A stretch of DNA of 64,000 nucleotides, taken from the NCBI RefSeq assembly GCF_020889685.1, contig NZ_JACMYO010000009.1, forward strand, positions 1-64,000, read 5' to 3'. The translations under genes and the position numbers were made by a program. The stretch's first letter is position 1, and every line of letters begins with the position of its first letter. The notes beneath the pieces are model-generated. The model did not search any database. It saw only the letters and a program-made list of their open reading frames with translations, and was not told the origin of the DNA. Shown piece by piece: positions 10,872 to 19,530 of the stretch. Source of the stretch: Bradyrhizobium oropedii. GTDB taxonomy: Bacteria > Pseudomonadota > Alphaproteobacteria > Rhizobiales > Xanthobacteraceae.

Positions 10872-12094
10872 TCACTCCGCCGTGAGCACTTGCCGTCGCA
10901 AGGGCAACCCAAGTCGCCCCCATACATCGACCAGCGCTTCAGCCAGCGCGTCGATCAGTGCGTCATCATGGTAGGGCGTCGGCGTGATGCGCAGCCGCTC
11001 CGTGCCTCGCGGGACAGTCGGATAGTTGATCGGCTGCACATAGATGCCGTGCTCGGCGAGCAGGAGATCGCTCGCCTTTTTGCACGTCTCCGCTTCACCC
11101 ATCATGACCGGCACGATATGCGTCTTGCTGGGCATGACCGGCAGGCCCACCGCATTGAGCACGGCCTTGACCCGCGCCGCGCGTTCCTGGTGGCGATCGC
11201 GCTCCCATTGCGACGCCTTGAGATGTCGGATCGCCGCGGTCGCGGCGGCGCAAACCGCCGGCGGCAGTGCGGTGGTGAAAATGAAGCCCGGCGCGTAGGA
11301 GCGCACCGCATCGATGATATTGGCATTTGCCGCGATGTAGCCGCCGAGACCGCCGAAGGCCTTCGCAAGCGTCCCCTCAACCACGTCAATGCGGTGCAAG
11401 GCCCCTTCCCGCGCAGCGATACCGGCGCCGCGCGGTCCATACACGCCGGCCGAATGGACCTCGTCGATATAGGTCATGGCGCCATAGCGCTCCGCGAGCT
11501 CGCAGATTTGATTCACCTGCGCGATGTCGCCATCCATCGAGTAGAGAGCTTCGAATATGATCAGCTTCGGCCGCTCCGGGGCCTCCGCTGCCAGCAATTC
11601 CTGGAGATGACCGACGTCATTGTGGCGCCAGATCTTCTTGTCCACGCCCGCACGCCTTCGATCATCGAATTGTGGTTCCAGGCGTCTGACAGGATCACGC
11701 AATCAGGAAGCAGCCCGGCGATGGTAGGGATGCCGGTTTCGTTGGATACGTAGCCCGAGGTGAAGACCAGCGCCGCTTTCTTGCCGTGGAGGTCAGCGAG
11801 TTCGCGCTCCAACTCGACCAGCGGATGGTTGGTGCCGGAAATATTGCGCGTGCCACCGGCCCCCGCGCCCATCCGCGTCGCCGTTTCAACCATCGCGCCG
11901 ATCACCTTGGGATGCTGGCCCATGCCCAGGTAGTCGTTCGAGCACCAGACGACGACGGGGCGTGGGCCGTCCGGGGAATGCCATGTTGCGTGCGGGAAAC
12001 GTCCGGCGATGCGCTCAAGATCGGCAAACACCCGATAGCGCCGTTCGGCGTGCAGATGGGCAAGCGCCGCTGAAAAGAAATCATCATAAGCCAT
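10872..12094 (-). pseudogene. hemA: 5-aminolevulinate synthase, frameshifted
   Basis: Two overlapping frames together give a near-complete ~400-residue ALA synthase, the PLP enzyme that condenses glycine and succinyl-CoA for haem. The N-terminal part runs from [23 protein letters not shown] to [14 protein letters not shown]. The C-terminal part resumes at [23 protein letters not shown] and includes [36 protein letters not shown] and the PLP lysine in [15 protein letters not shown]. The break lies near 11640-11660, where about 7 nt appear missing between GVR and AGVDKK. Apart from this break the protein is well conserved, so the lesion is recent or a sequence error. Nearby bd oxidase genes would need haem. 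Confidence 0.85.
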
Positions 12095-12464
12095 CGCAGA
12101 TCTCCGCCCGGTTTGTACTCACCGATCGAGACTTCGCCGATCCAGAGAGCCGCCAGGCCCGTCCGATACGGCGCTGGCGCCCGTCAGGCCCCGAAACGAG
12201 CGGCCGGTCCTCGGGAGGGGAAAGGACCGGCCGCAAGGGAGCCGCGGCGGAGGGACCAGGCGCCGGGCGCCGAGCACTTGCAAGGGAACCAGCCTCCGAG
12301 AGGCAAACTGATATCCGACGAGGGATGCCGGGCGAGTGAAGCAGTCCAAATCTCGGCAGATCGTGGCTAATACGTATCGCAGCACATCGAGCACATTCGA
12401 CCAGGGCGAGACTGCCGGAGCAATCCAGCAAAGGCGAAGTAACTGATGTCGACCGACACCCTCA
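12095..12464. other. Intergenic region upstream of hemA
   Basis: No coding frame with recognisable character. The only clear structure is the hairpin at 12200-12234. The hemA promoter, if any, must lie between that hairpin and 12094. Confidence 0.4.
12200..12234 (-). terminator. Strong GC-rich hairpin between the DUF6894 gene and hemA
   Basis: GCGGCCGGTCCT and AGGACCGGCCGC form a perfect 12-bp stem with an 11-base loop. It lies 231 nt downstream of the minus-strand DUF6894 gene and 106 nt upstream of hemA. Only a short T-containing tail (TCGTTTCGG on the minus strand) follows, so it is a probable but not classical terminator. Confidence 0.5.
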
Positions 12465-12698
12465 TCAATTCGACTTGCCGAGCACGAAGGTGAAGGGCAC
12501 GACGAAGAGCTCATCGCCCTGATCGTTGTTGACATGCATGACCCAGTCTCGCCAATCCTCAAGAGTGCGCTCGTTGGTGAAGGATTGCACCAGGTGGGTC
12601 GCATGCTCGCGCGCCTCGGCAATATCGTTCACCACGGCGCCGTGTTGATCGAGGAAAACCTTCTTCGTGTTGGAACAGTGGAAATACACCTGGGTCAT
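12465..12698 (-). CDS. DUF6894 family small protein
   Basis: 77 residues beginning MTQVYFHCSNTKKVFLDQHG, then VVNDIAEAREHATHLVQSF, WRDWVMHVNNDQGDELFVVPFTFVLG. This YFHC ... EAR.HA ... W.V.V.D..G.ElFvvPF layout is the DUF6894 pattern, very common in Bradyrhizobium as multiple paralogues of unknown function. ATG 12698 is preferred to the TTG at 12704 because GAGGTTGAAC lies directly ahead of it. It appears to be monocistronic. Confidence 0.8.
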   Translation of the reverse strand: MTQVYFHCSNTKKVFLDQHGAVVNDIAEAREHATHLVQSFTNERTLEDWRDWVMHVNNDQGDELFVVPFTFVLGKSN

Positions 12699-12908
12699 GT
12701 TCAACCTCGTGCAGTCGGGTGGGTGGCGGCGAGATCCGAGCCTTGCTGGCGCCCTCGACGACGCGGAACGAAGGACGGAAACAGTGGTCCATTCTAGCCG
12801 GCAATCGTTTGCTGCCGAATGTGCCCGAAGCTCCCGACGCCGACGCGGTGCTTCAGTTGGACGATCTACAGTTGGCGCGATAGCTCATGAGCGACCCTGC
12901 CCATCAGC

Positions 12909-13124
12909 TCATGCACTCCACTCTGGTTCAGCGCTGGCGGCGGATCGAGCCAATGCCTTAGCCGCATCGATGCGCGAAGCCTTCTCGGCTCGCCGCTCGT
13001 AGTCGTCGGCAAGGGCCTTGAGCTGGGCCGCAACCACTCGGTCGGTCATGGTTTGGGCGGTGCGAAACAAAGTCTCTGCTGTCTTCAGATATTGCCTGCC
13101 TCGTTGTGAGATATGGAGCGTCAT
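12909..13124 (-). CDS. Small helical hypothetical protein
   Basis: 71 residues, almost entirely predicted helix (RGRQYLKTAETLFRTAQTMTDRVVAAQLKALADDYERRAEKASR), with the form of small rhizobial proteins of unknown function. Its ATG overlaps the stop of the upstream Cys-rich gene (ATGA, 4 nt), so the two are probably translated together. No domain recognised. Confidence 0.6.
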   Translation of the reverse strand: MTLHISQRGRQYLKTAETLFRTAQTMTDRVVAAQLKALADDYERRAEKASRIDAAKALARSAASAEPEWSA

Positions 13125-13342
13125 GAGGCCCTCGCATGATTTTCAAGTGAATGATCGAAGGCGATTCGGAGCCAGCCCATCCAATTGCGGTCACTTTGGC
13201 GGCGAGCCTTGAGACGATCGACGCATTTCTGGGAGCAAAGCTGGGTTCGCCAGGAATAATGCCGGACGAGACCAAATTTTCCATCGCAGACTGCGCATCG
13301 CGTGCCCTTGTCAGAGCAGTGACTTTCCGTGCGGTAAGACAT
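13121..13342 (-). CDS. Small Cys-rich protein, possible zinc ribbon
   Basis: 73 residues. CAVCDGKFGLVRHY and CSQKCVDRLKARRQSDRNW supply a CxxC and a CxxxC pair about 20 residues apart, consistent with a single zinc-binding knuckle. The start has a good ribosome binding site (GGGAGAGAACA). It is the first gene of a two-gene unit with the 71-residue protein. Function unknown. Confidence 0.65.
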   Translation of the reverse strand: MSYRTESHCSDKGTRCAVCDGKFGLVRHYSWRTQLCSQKCVDRLKARRQSDRNWMGWLRIAFDHSLENHARAS

Positions 13343-13727
13343 TGTTCTCTCCCTTTTGGCCCCCCGCGCTGGTCGGACAAGTGCAGACTAGGAGCATTGG
13401 CACAAGCAGCTCAATTGAGCGGCGGTAGAGATCGGGCATCCAAAGGAAGCACGAGGCGATACGAAAGCTTATGGCACCGGCCACCTCCTTACAGAGATCG
13501 TCGGGCACGACCTCGCTCTCCGCGGCACGAATCCACCTAGGCCGCCACGCGAGTCCGGCGATCCACGTGACTGCGTTTCTGAACGATGCTGACGGGGCTC
13601 GCGAGCTGAACTGCGATTACTTCAATCAGGAACAGAAACTCGTAGGAGATCGCGCTTTGGCGTCCCAAATCGCTCCCGATGCATTCCCTCGAAACCGTTG
13701 GGACTCCTCGACCCGCTCCCGCACTAG
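13343..13727. other. Gene-free interval ahead of DUF302 remnant
   Basis: Must hold the promoter of the Cys-rich gene pair on the minus strand. No frame on either strand shows family character, and nothing else is recognised. Confidence 0.35.
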
Positions 13728-14059
13728 AAAGTTACTTTGGGTCAAGTTCATCAAGGGGCGGCTGCTGTGGGCCTCGCGCTGCGGCCGACAGAGCTCCTGA
13801 TCTTCGGTAATGCAAAGGTGGACACACACCATTGATGCAGGCGAACCAGACGATCGGGATGGACCTGCCGCTGAAGACACTGGTCTGGCGGGACGCGTCG
13901 GGCGTCACGTGGCTGTCTTACAACGATCCTGCATTTATTGCGGCCCGCCACAGCGTAGACGGTGCAGACGATACGACGGTCAACGCCATGGCTGTCGCAG
14001 CGAAAGCGATCGCAAGTAAGGCCACAACTCCAACGGGACCCTCCCCCGCCAATTGTTAA
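13728..14059 (+). pseudogene. DUF302 protein, broken by a dinucleotide insertion
   Basis: One frame reads KVTLGQVHQGAAAVGLALRP then TELLIFGNAKVDT. A second frame continues PLMQANQTIGMDLPLKTLVW and RDASGVTWLSYNDPAFIAARH. Together they make the DUF302 core (…LRPTEL.IFGN..vGTPLM…iDLPLK.L.W.D..G..w.sYndP). The join lies in the CA run at about 13818-13834, where one extra CA dinucleotide shifts the frame. The usual N-terminal part is also missing: a stop codon precedes the first recognisable residue. DUF302 function is not known. Confidence 0.75.
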
Positions 14060-14087
14060 GGCGACTTCTCATGCTCACGAATCAGCA

Positions 14088-14384
14088 CGCCCTCCCATTC
14101 GAGGAAGGGTGACCGCCGCCAGGAGCGAGGTACCGTTGCAAACTTCAGCGGAGTCCGCGCGTCCCTTCGATGCACGAGCCCACGAACTCATCGGCGCATT
14201 CGCGGCATTGGTCCTGAGCGCACAGGCTCGGTTGCGATGGTTGCGCGTCCAACCGCCGGACCTCGAGAAAGTGCGACAGACCCTCAGCAGTATCGCTGCC
14301 GATGGCAAGCAAGCATGCGAACTCGTGGTTCGGCTTCGATCGGTCGTGAACTCAGACTCCCGAACGGCGCACGGAAGCTTCTGA
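14088..14384 (+). pseudogene. Histidine-kinase HisKA-domain stub
   Basis: The C-terminal half reads AHELIGAFAALVLSAQARLRWL, VQPPDLEKVRQTLSSIAADGKQACELVVRLRSVV. This matches the dimerisation/phosphoacceptor helix pair of rhizobial PAS-type kinases (AHE.nqPLaAiv.nA.a.LRWL…PDL..vR..l..I..DG.RA.evi.RiR). No sensor part precedes it and no ATPase domain follows before the stop at 14384, so it is a gene fragment. The complete kinase at 31920 has the same kind of domain. Confidence 0.6.
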
Positions 14385-14506
14385 TCGATGGGTCGAAATT
14401 GTTCCCGGGTGGCTGCAAGCAATCACCGACCCTGCGAACGCCGCAAAGCAAAAGAAAGTCGAATATCGAGCCTCGGACAACGCGGACCAATGATCGACTT
14501 ATTGAC

Positions 14507-14938
14507 TTAAAGATCCTGCTCGAGCCGACAAGCCTGGCTGAAATCATGGAGCAGGTCGATGGTGTGATCGTTGACCATGGCCCGTAATTCGATGAAGCTC
14601 TTGTCGGGCCTTGCATAGGCGGCGAGGATCCTCTGCGCGACATCCTCGGCCGTTTCTACGATCTCGGATGAACACAAGGCGCGCATCCGCGAGATATTGG
14701 AATAGACCTGAACCACACCGGGAACGTCCGGCCTGTCGTGCTGGAGTGCATGCATATAGCATTTGGCGGCGACTTCGATGAAGTCGCGGTAGAGATCCTG
14801 GCGGCGTAGCGCCTGACTTGAGACCCATCGGATCTGCGCCACGTTACGCTGTGTAAACCAGGCCGCCGCCGCCGAGGTCAAGCCTCCGATCGCAGCTCCG
14901 GCCAATGCCGCGAAACCTGAAATAATCGACGCATCCAT
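14507..14938 (-). CDS. Membrane-anchored hypothetical protein
   Basis: About 143 residues from MDASIISGFAALAGAAIGGLTSAAAAWFTQRN, a single N-terminal membrane segment, followed by a helical soluble part (QDLYRDFIEVAAKCYMHALQHDRPDVPGVVQVYSNISRMR). The form is familiar from Bradyrhizobium hypothetical proteins. The ATG at 14938 gives the hydrophobic start; ATG 14950 or 14953 is possible. It lies downstream of the oxidase genes with about 120 nt between it and cydB. Function unknown. Confidence 0.65.
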   Translation of the reverse strand: MDASIISGFAALAGAAIGGLTSAAAAWFTQRNVAQIRWVSSQALRRQDLYRDFIEVAAKCYMHALQHDRPDVPGVVQVYSNISRMRALCSSEIVETAEDVAQRILAAYARPDKSFIELRAMVNDHTIDLLHDFSQACRLEQDL

Positions 14939-15061
14939 CGTTCGGCACATCATTTCGAGTATCTCACGGCGTTGGCCGTACAGCAACCTTCGCTGACGTG
15001 GAGACCGATGGCGCCGCCAGCATTCTTCGCTGCTCCCTCGGAGCAACAACCAGGGGCACCA

Positions 15062-16045
15062 TCATTCGTAGGTCGCTTCTGTCACTCTTCCGTGGAACAG
15101 CCGGTAGACAATGAGCGTGTAGGCCAGCGTGAGTGGCATCACGAAGAGTCCGGCTCCCCAGAACATGAATGCCAGGCTCTCTTTCGGCGAGGCCGCTTGG
15201 TCGACGGTAAGCGCGAACGGAATCATGTACGGCCAGAACGAGCAGGCCAAGGTGCCAAACGCCGCCATAAAGATCAGCGCTACGAATCTGAATGGAGCGA
15301 GATCGTTGCGGCGTTGCACTGCCTTCAGCAGACCAATTGCAGATACCGCGCCGATCAGAGGAAATAGCACGAGATAGGGACGCTCGAACCAGCGGTCCAT
15401 CAGGCTGAGATGCATGGCGACCGCCAGAACAAACGCGGTGACCAGAAAGGCAAGCACGCCGACGGTCAGCACGGGGAGCAATTGGTAGGCGCGCTCCCGC
15501 AGCGGCCCCTCGCACTTCCTCACCAGCCAGCTGGCGCCGAGCAGACTGTAGCCGAGCACGAGCCCAAGGCCGCAGAGCGCTGCGAAGGGGCTAAACCAGC
15601 CAAACGTCCCGCCGATATAATGACCATCCTTCATCGGCAGGCCCTCGACAAGAGCGCCAACTGTCATCCCCTGAATGAAGGTTGCGATCAGTGATCCACC
15701 CGCAAAACCGATGTCCCAGATCCAGCGAAAGCGGGTCTGCGCCTTGTAGCGAAACTCAAACGCGACGCCGCGCAGGATCAGGGCGCAGAGCATCAACACC
15801 AGCGGCAGATAGAACGCAGACAAGAGCGCGGCATAAACGGCAGGAAACGCACCGAACAGAACCGTGCCGGTGACGACGAGCCAGGTCTCGTTGCCGTCCC
15901 AGACCGGCGAGATGGCGGCGAGCATCTTACGCCGACCGGGTTCGTCCGCGAAGGCAAACAGGATGCCTACACCAAGGTCGAAGCCGTCCAGCAGCACATA
16001 AAGCAGCATTGCCACTGCAAGCAGGCCTGCCCAAAACAGGATCAT
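15062..16045 (-). CDS. cydB: Cytochrome bd-type quinol oxidase subunit II
   Basis: 327 residues, eight to nine membrane helices, beginning MILFWAGLLAVAMLLYVLLDGFDLGVGILF with the conserved GFDLGVG. DGNETWLVVTG and the C-terminal YTLIVYRLFHGRV are typical. GGAAGGGAG precedes the ATG, which overlaps the cydA stop (ATGA), so the subunits are translationally coupled. With subunit I it forms a membrane terminal oxidase that takes electrons from quinol to oxygen. Confidence 0.95.
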   Translation of the reverse strand: MILFWAGLLAVAMLLYVLLDGFDLGVGILFAFADEPGRRKMLAAISPVWDGNETWLVVTGTVLFGAFPAVYAALLSAFYLPLVLMLCALILRGVAFEFRYKAQTRFRWIWDIGFAGGSLIATFIQGMTVGALVEGLPMKDGHYIGGTFGWFSPFAALCGLGLVLGYSLLGASWLVRKCEGPLRERAYQLLPVLTVGVLAFLVTAFVLAVAMHLSLMDRWFERPYLVLFPLIGAVSAIGLLKAVQRRNDLAPFRFVALIFMAAFGTLACSFWPYMIPFALTVDQAASPKESLAFMFWGAGLFVMPLTLAYTLIVYRLFHGRVTEATYE

Positions 16046-17445
16046 GTTACACTCCCTTCCACGATTTTCCGAACAGGGCTGCCGCCCGCAACGGCCAGCG
16101 GACGCTTCGGATTGAGAGGAAGGACGGGCTTGGACTCGACGGGGCCTGCTCTCAAGAGGCGATAGACGTAAAGCGTTCCGAAGCTGAAGATGACGAGATA
16201 GACAACGACGAAGATGATCAAGGACACCGTCACCGCCTCGACGGTGAGAGCCGGCGTGACGGCGTCGGCTGTGCGAAGCGCACCGTAGACACTCCAGGGC
16301 TGACGGCCTACTTCGGCGGTAAACCATCCCGTCAGGGTGGCAACGAACGGCAGCGGAAAGCTCAGAAACGTCCCCCACAGCAACACCGTCTCCCCTCTCC
16401 TACGATCAGTCAAAAGATAGATTGAACCAAGCCACGCCAACGCCATCATCAAAAGGCCGCAGCCGACCATGACCCGGAAGGCAAAGAACGGGACCAAGAC
16501 GGGTGGCCGGTCTTGCCTCGGAAAGCTGTTCAGCCCGACCTCCTTCGAATTGAACCGCATCGAGGCGATGAGGCTGCCGAGATACGGGATCTTCAGCTCG
16601 AAATGGTTCTGCTCCCTAGCCTCATCGGGAATGGCGATGAGGACTTCGCCTGCGGGCTGCTCGTCATGCCAGCGGCCTTCGATCGCCGCGAACTTGGCGG
16701 GTTGCCGCTCGTGAACGTAATCGCCGTTAAGGTGACCGAAAAAAAGCTGGACCGGAACGAGGAGTGCCGCAAGGAACAGGCCCATGCGCAGCATCACCAG
16801 GGCTTCCGCCGCAAATTTGCTGTTCAGACGATACCAGGCGCCGGTCGCAGCGACGCAGAAAGCACCCGTCAGATAGGCGGCGATCAGCATGTGGGGAAAG
16901 CGGACCCATACGACCGGACTGAAGATAATTGCCTTCCAATCAATCGGAACGAAAACGCCGTTCTCCACCGCGTAGCCAACGGGAGCCTGCATCCAGCTAT
17001 TGTTGACCATGATCCAGAAGGCGCTGAAAGTGGTGCCGAGCGCTACCATCGTGGTAGAAAACAAATAGACCAGTGGCGTTACGCGGCTTCGCCCGAAAAT
17101 CATCACGCCGAAGAAAGACGCTTCCAACGCAAAAGCGGTGAACGTCTCATAGGTCAACAACGGCCCCTGAATCGGCCCCGTCACCTCCGACAACCGGCTC
17201 CAGTTCATGCCGAATTCAAATGCGAGGACGATCCCGGAGACGACGCCCAGTCCAAACGCCACACCGAATATCTTGAGCCAGAATTCGAACAGGCGACGAT
17301 AGACCGGCTTGCCGGTGACCAGGTGACAGGCTTCGAGCACCGTGAGCCAGGCCGCAAGACCGATCGAGAACGATGGAAAGATGATGTGAAACGAGACCGT
17401 GAAGGCGAACTGCAACCGGGACAATAGAAGAGCGGTCCATTCCAT
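16042..17445 (-). CDS. cydA: Cytochrome bd-type quinol oxidase subunit I (cyanide-insensitive, short-loop type)
   Basis: 467 residues with the subunit I pattern: LLSRLQFAFTVSFHIIFPSFSIG carries the haem b595 His, ETFTAFALEASFFGVMIFG the conserved Glu pair, and FTAEVGRQPWSVYG the GRQPW motif. The periplasmic Q-loop is short, as in CioA proteins. CIO-type oxidases are known for resistance to cyanide and sulfide and conserve less energy than haem-copper oxidases. It is upstream of cydB and 24 nt downstream of poxB, so quinol from pyruvate oxidation can be re-oxidised by the same operon's product. Confidence 0.95.
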   Translation of the reverse strand: MEWTALLLSRLQFAFTVSFHIIFPSFSIGLAAWLTVLEACHLVTGKPVYRRLFEFWLKIFGVAFGLGVVSGIVLAFEFGMNWSRLSEVTGPIQGPLLTYETFTAFALEASFFGVMIFGRSRVTPLVYLFSTTMVALGTTFSAFWIMVNNSWMQAPVGYAVENGVFVPIDWKAIIFSPVVWVRFPHMLIAAYLTGAFCVAATGAWYRLNSKFAAEALVMLRMGLFLAALLVPVQLFFGHLNGDYVHERQPAKFAAIEGRWHDEQPAGEVLIAIPDEAREQNHFELKIPYLGSLIASMRFNSKEVGLNSFPRQDRPPVLVPFFAFRVMVGCGLLMMALAWLGSIYLLTDRRRGETVLLWGTFLSFPLPFVATLTGWFTAEVGRQPWSVYGALRTADAVTPALTVEAVTVSLIIFVVVYLVIFSFGTLYVYRLLRAGPVESKPVLPLNPKRPLAVAGGSPVRKIVEGSVT

Positions 17446-17469
17446 CGCGTCACTCCTTTCTGTAACCCT

Positions 17470-19191
17470 TCAGCGCGTCAGATTGACCTTTGCGAGATCG
17501 ATGAGCTGACTCGCCCGACCATCGAGCACCGCCTTCATCATGAACATGCCGAAATGGTAGGCCTGATCGAGCGTCGTCTTGGGCGGCATGGCGAGTTCCT
17601 GCCTCGCGCTCACCACGTCGACCAGAACCGGCCCCTTGTGCGTCAGCGCGGTCTCAAGCGCTGCTCTCAACTCCTGCGGTCTTTCGACCCGGATGCCGCG
17701 AACTCCCATGGCCTCGGCCATCAAGGCAAAGTTCGGGTTCTTGAGATCGCAGCCGGTATCCAGGAAACCGCTTGCCTTCATTTCCATTTCGACGAAGCCG
17801 AGCGTCCCGTTGTTGAGAACGATGACCTTTACCGGCAGGCCCATCTGCGTCAGCGTGATGAAGTCTCCCATCATCATGCTGAAGCCGCCGTCGCCGGACA
17901 TCGAGATCACCTGGCGCTGAGGATAGGCCGCTTGCGCACCGATCGCCTGCAGCATGCCATTGGCCATCGATCCATGGTTGAATGAGCCGATGATGCGGCG
18001 CCTGCCATTGACCTTCAAATAGCGCGCCGTCCAGATGATCGGTGTTCCCACATCGCAGGTGAACACCGCATCGTCTGCGGCCAGTTCGCTCACCAGCCGC
18101 ATCACGTATTGAGGGTGAATGATCGTGCTGTTTGGGCCGCTTTCGGCCAGCGCATCGAGATCCTTGCGCGCCTTTTTGTAGTCGGCCAGAGCGTCGTCGA
18201 GATGGCTCGAGTCCGTCTTCTCCTTGATCGCCGGCAACACGGCCTCGAGGGTGTCCTTGACCGTGCCGAGCAAGCCGAGATGAATTGAGCAGCGGTTGCC
18301 GAGCGCTTCGGGCCGCACATCTATTTGCGCTATTTTCGCACGCTCAGGGTAGAACGCCCTGTAAGGAAAGTCCGTACCCAGCAACAACAGGGCGTCGCAA
18401 TTCTTCATGGCCCCGTAGCCGGACGCAAATCCCACAAGCCCGGTCATGCCGACGTCATAGGGATTGTCGTATTCGACGAATTCCTTGCCCCGGAAAGCGT
18501 GCACGATCGGCGCTTTCAGTTTGCGGGCAAGCTCGATGAGCTGGGGATGCGCGCCTGCGCAACCCGCGCCGCAAAACAGTGTCACCCGGGATGACTGATT
18601 GAGAAGATCGGCCAGACGCTCGACATCTGTTACGCTTGGACGCAGGACGGGCACCGTGGGCACCATCCACTCCGGAACGCCAGCGTCCAGACCCATCAAC
18701 GCGACATCGCCCGGCAGGACCACCACGGCAACACCACGTTTCGCGACGGCGACCCGGATGGCACGCTTGAGAATCTGCGGAAGCAGCTTCGGATTTGAGA
18801 CGAGCTCGACGTAGTGGCTGCAATCCTTGAACAGGCTTTCAGGGTGGGTGGCCTGGAAGTAGTCGATACCGATCTCGCTACTCGGGATATGAGCAGCGAT
18901 CGCCAGGACCGGCACGCCGTTGCGCTGGCAGTCGAACAGGCCGTTGATCAGGTGAAGATTACCGGGACCGCAGCTTCCGGCACAGACCGCCAGGCTCCCA
19001 GTGAGATGGGCTTCGGCGCCCGCAGCGAACGCTGCGGCCTCTTCGTGACGCATATGGACCCAGTCAATTGACTTCCTCCGCCGCATCACATCGGTGAGGC
19101 CATTGAGCGAGTCACCCACGACGCCGTAGACTCGCTTGACACCGGTCTTCTCAAGCGCTTCGACAAGAAATTCTGCGGCTGTCCTGCTCAT
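17470..19191 (-). CDS. poxB: Thiamine-diphosphate pyruvate:quinone oxidoreductase
   Basis: 573 residues, the same length as E. coli Pox[19 protein letters not shown] contains the catalytic Glu that activates Th[32 protein letters not shown] is the GDG…NN metal/diphosphate motif, and the C-terminus [25 protein letters not shown] is an amphipathic tail like the membrane-binding segment of PoxB. It decarboxylates pyruvate to acetate and CO2 and passes electrons via FAD to quinone. The adjacent bd oxidase supplies the acceptor path. Confidence 0.9.
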   Translation of the reverse strand: MSRTAAEFLVEALEKTGVKRVYGVVGDSLNGLTDVMRRRKSIDWVHMRHEEAAAFAAGAEAHLTGSLAVCAGSCGPGNLHLINGLFDCQRNGVPVLAIAAHIPSSEIGIDYFQATHPESLFKDCSHYVELVSNPKLLPQILKRAIRVAVAKRGVAVVVLPGDVALMGLDAGVPEWMVPTVPVLRPSVTDVERLADLLNQSSRVTLFCGAGCAGAHPQLIELARKLKAPIVHAFRGKEFVEYDNPYDVGMTGLVGFASGYGAMKNCDALLLLGTDFPYRAFYPERAKIAQIDVRPEALGNRCSIHLGLLGTVKDTLEAVLPAIKEKTDSSHLDDALADYKKARKDLDALAESGPNSTIIHPQYVMRLVSELAADDAVFTCDVGTPIIWTARYLKVNGRRRIIGSFNHGSMANGMLQAIGAQAAYPQRQVISMSGDGGFSMMMGDFITLTQMGLPVKVIVLNNGTLGFVEMEMKASGFLDTGCDLKNPNFALMAEAMGVRGIRVERPQELRAALETALTHKGPVLVDVVSARQELAMPPKTTLDQAYHFGMFMMKAVLDGRASQLIDLAKVNLTR

Positions 19192-19530
19192 GTCATAAAA
19201 CCCTTCATCTTGCTTCGATTGGATTTCGCTGCACTACGGGAACAATCCGCCCCTGGGAGCAGCGCATCTCGGCGGCTCTGGTACAGTCGCGAGCTGCGCT
19301 GGCTGGTGAGACAGGACCCAGAACCATTGGTGCTGGACGCGAAGGTGGTCCTGGCCAGCTGCTGCCCGGTTATTCAGCGGCGGCGAGTTTTTGCGAGGCG
19401 ACCGTCTCCGCTCGTTTGGTACGCAGTTCGATGAGGCCAAGCAAAATCTCGTCTCGCTCCGCCTGTCGCGCTCGATGACGGCTTTGTTCTCGTGGCCTGA
19501 AACACAGCCATTGTGAGTCCTCCATTCCAC
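19192..19530. other. Intergenic region with an ndh scrap
   Basis: Gap between poxB and the decarboxylase. About 100 bp (19265-19365) is homologous to the 3' end of the ndh gene. The rest shows no coding pattern. The poxB-cyd promoter must lie here if these genes are not read from the decarboxylase promoter. Confidence 0.5.
19265..19365 (-). pseudogene. Duplicated 3' end of ndh (remnant)
   Basis: On the minus strand this encodes HLRVQHQWFWVLSHQPAQLA and VPEPPR, clearly related to the true ndh terminus NRLRVQRQWLWSYFTGQRSS with IPEPPR at 21543-21650. The DNA aligns without large gaps (shared blocks GGCGGCTC, GCGAGCT, CGCTGGC, GGTG), and a small indel shifts the frame. It is therefore a leftover from a second ndh copy or from a local duplication. 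Confidence 0.65.
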
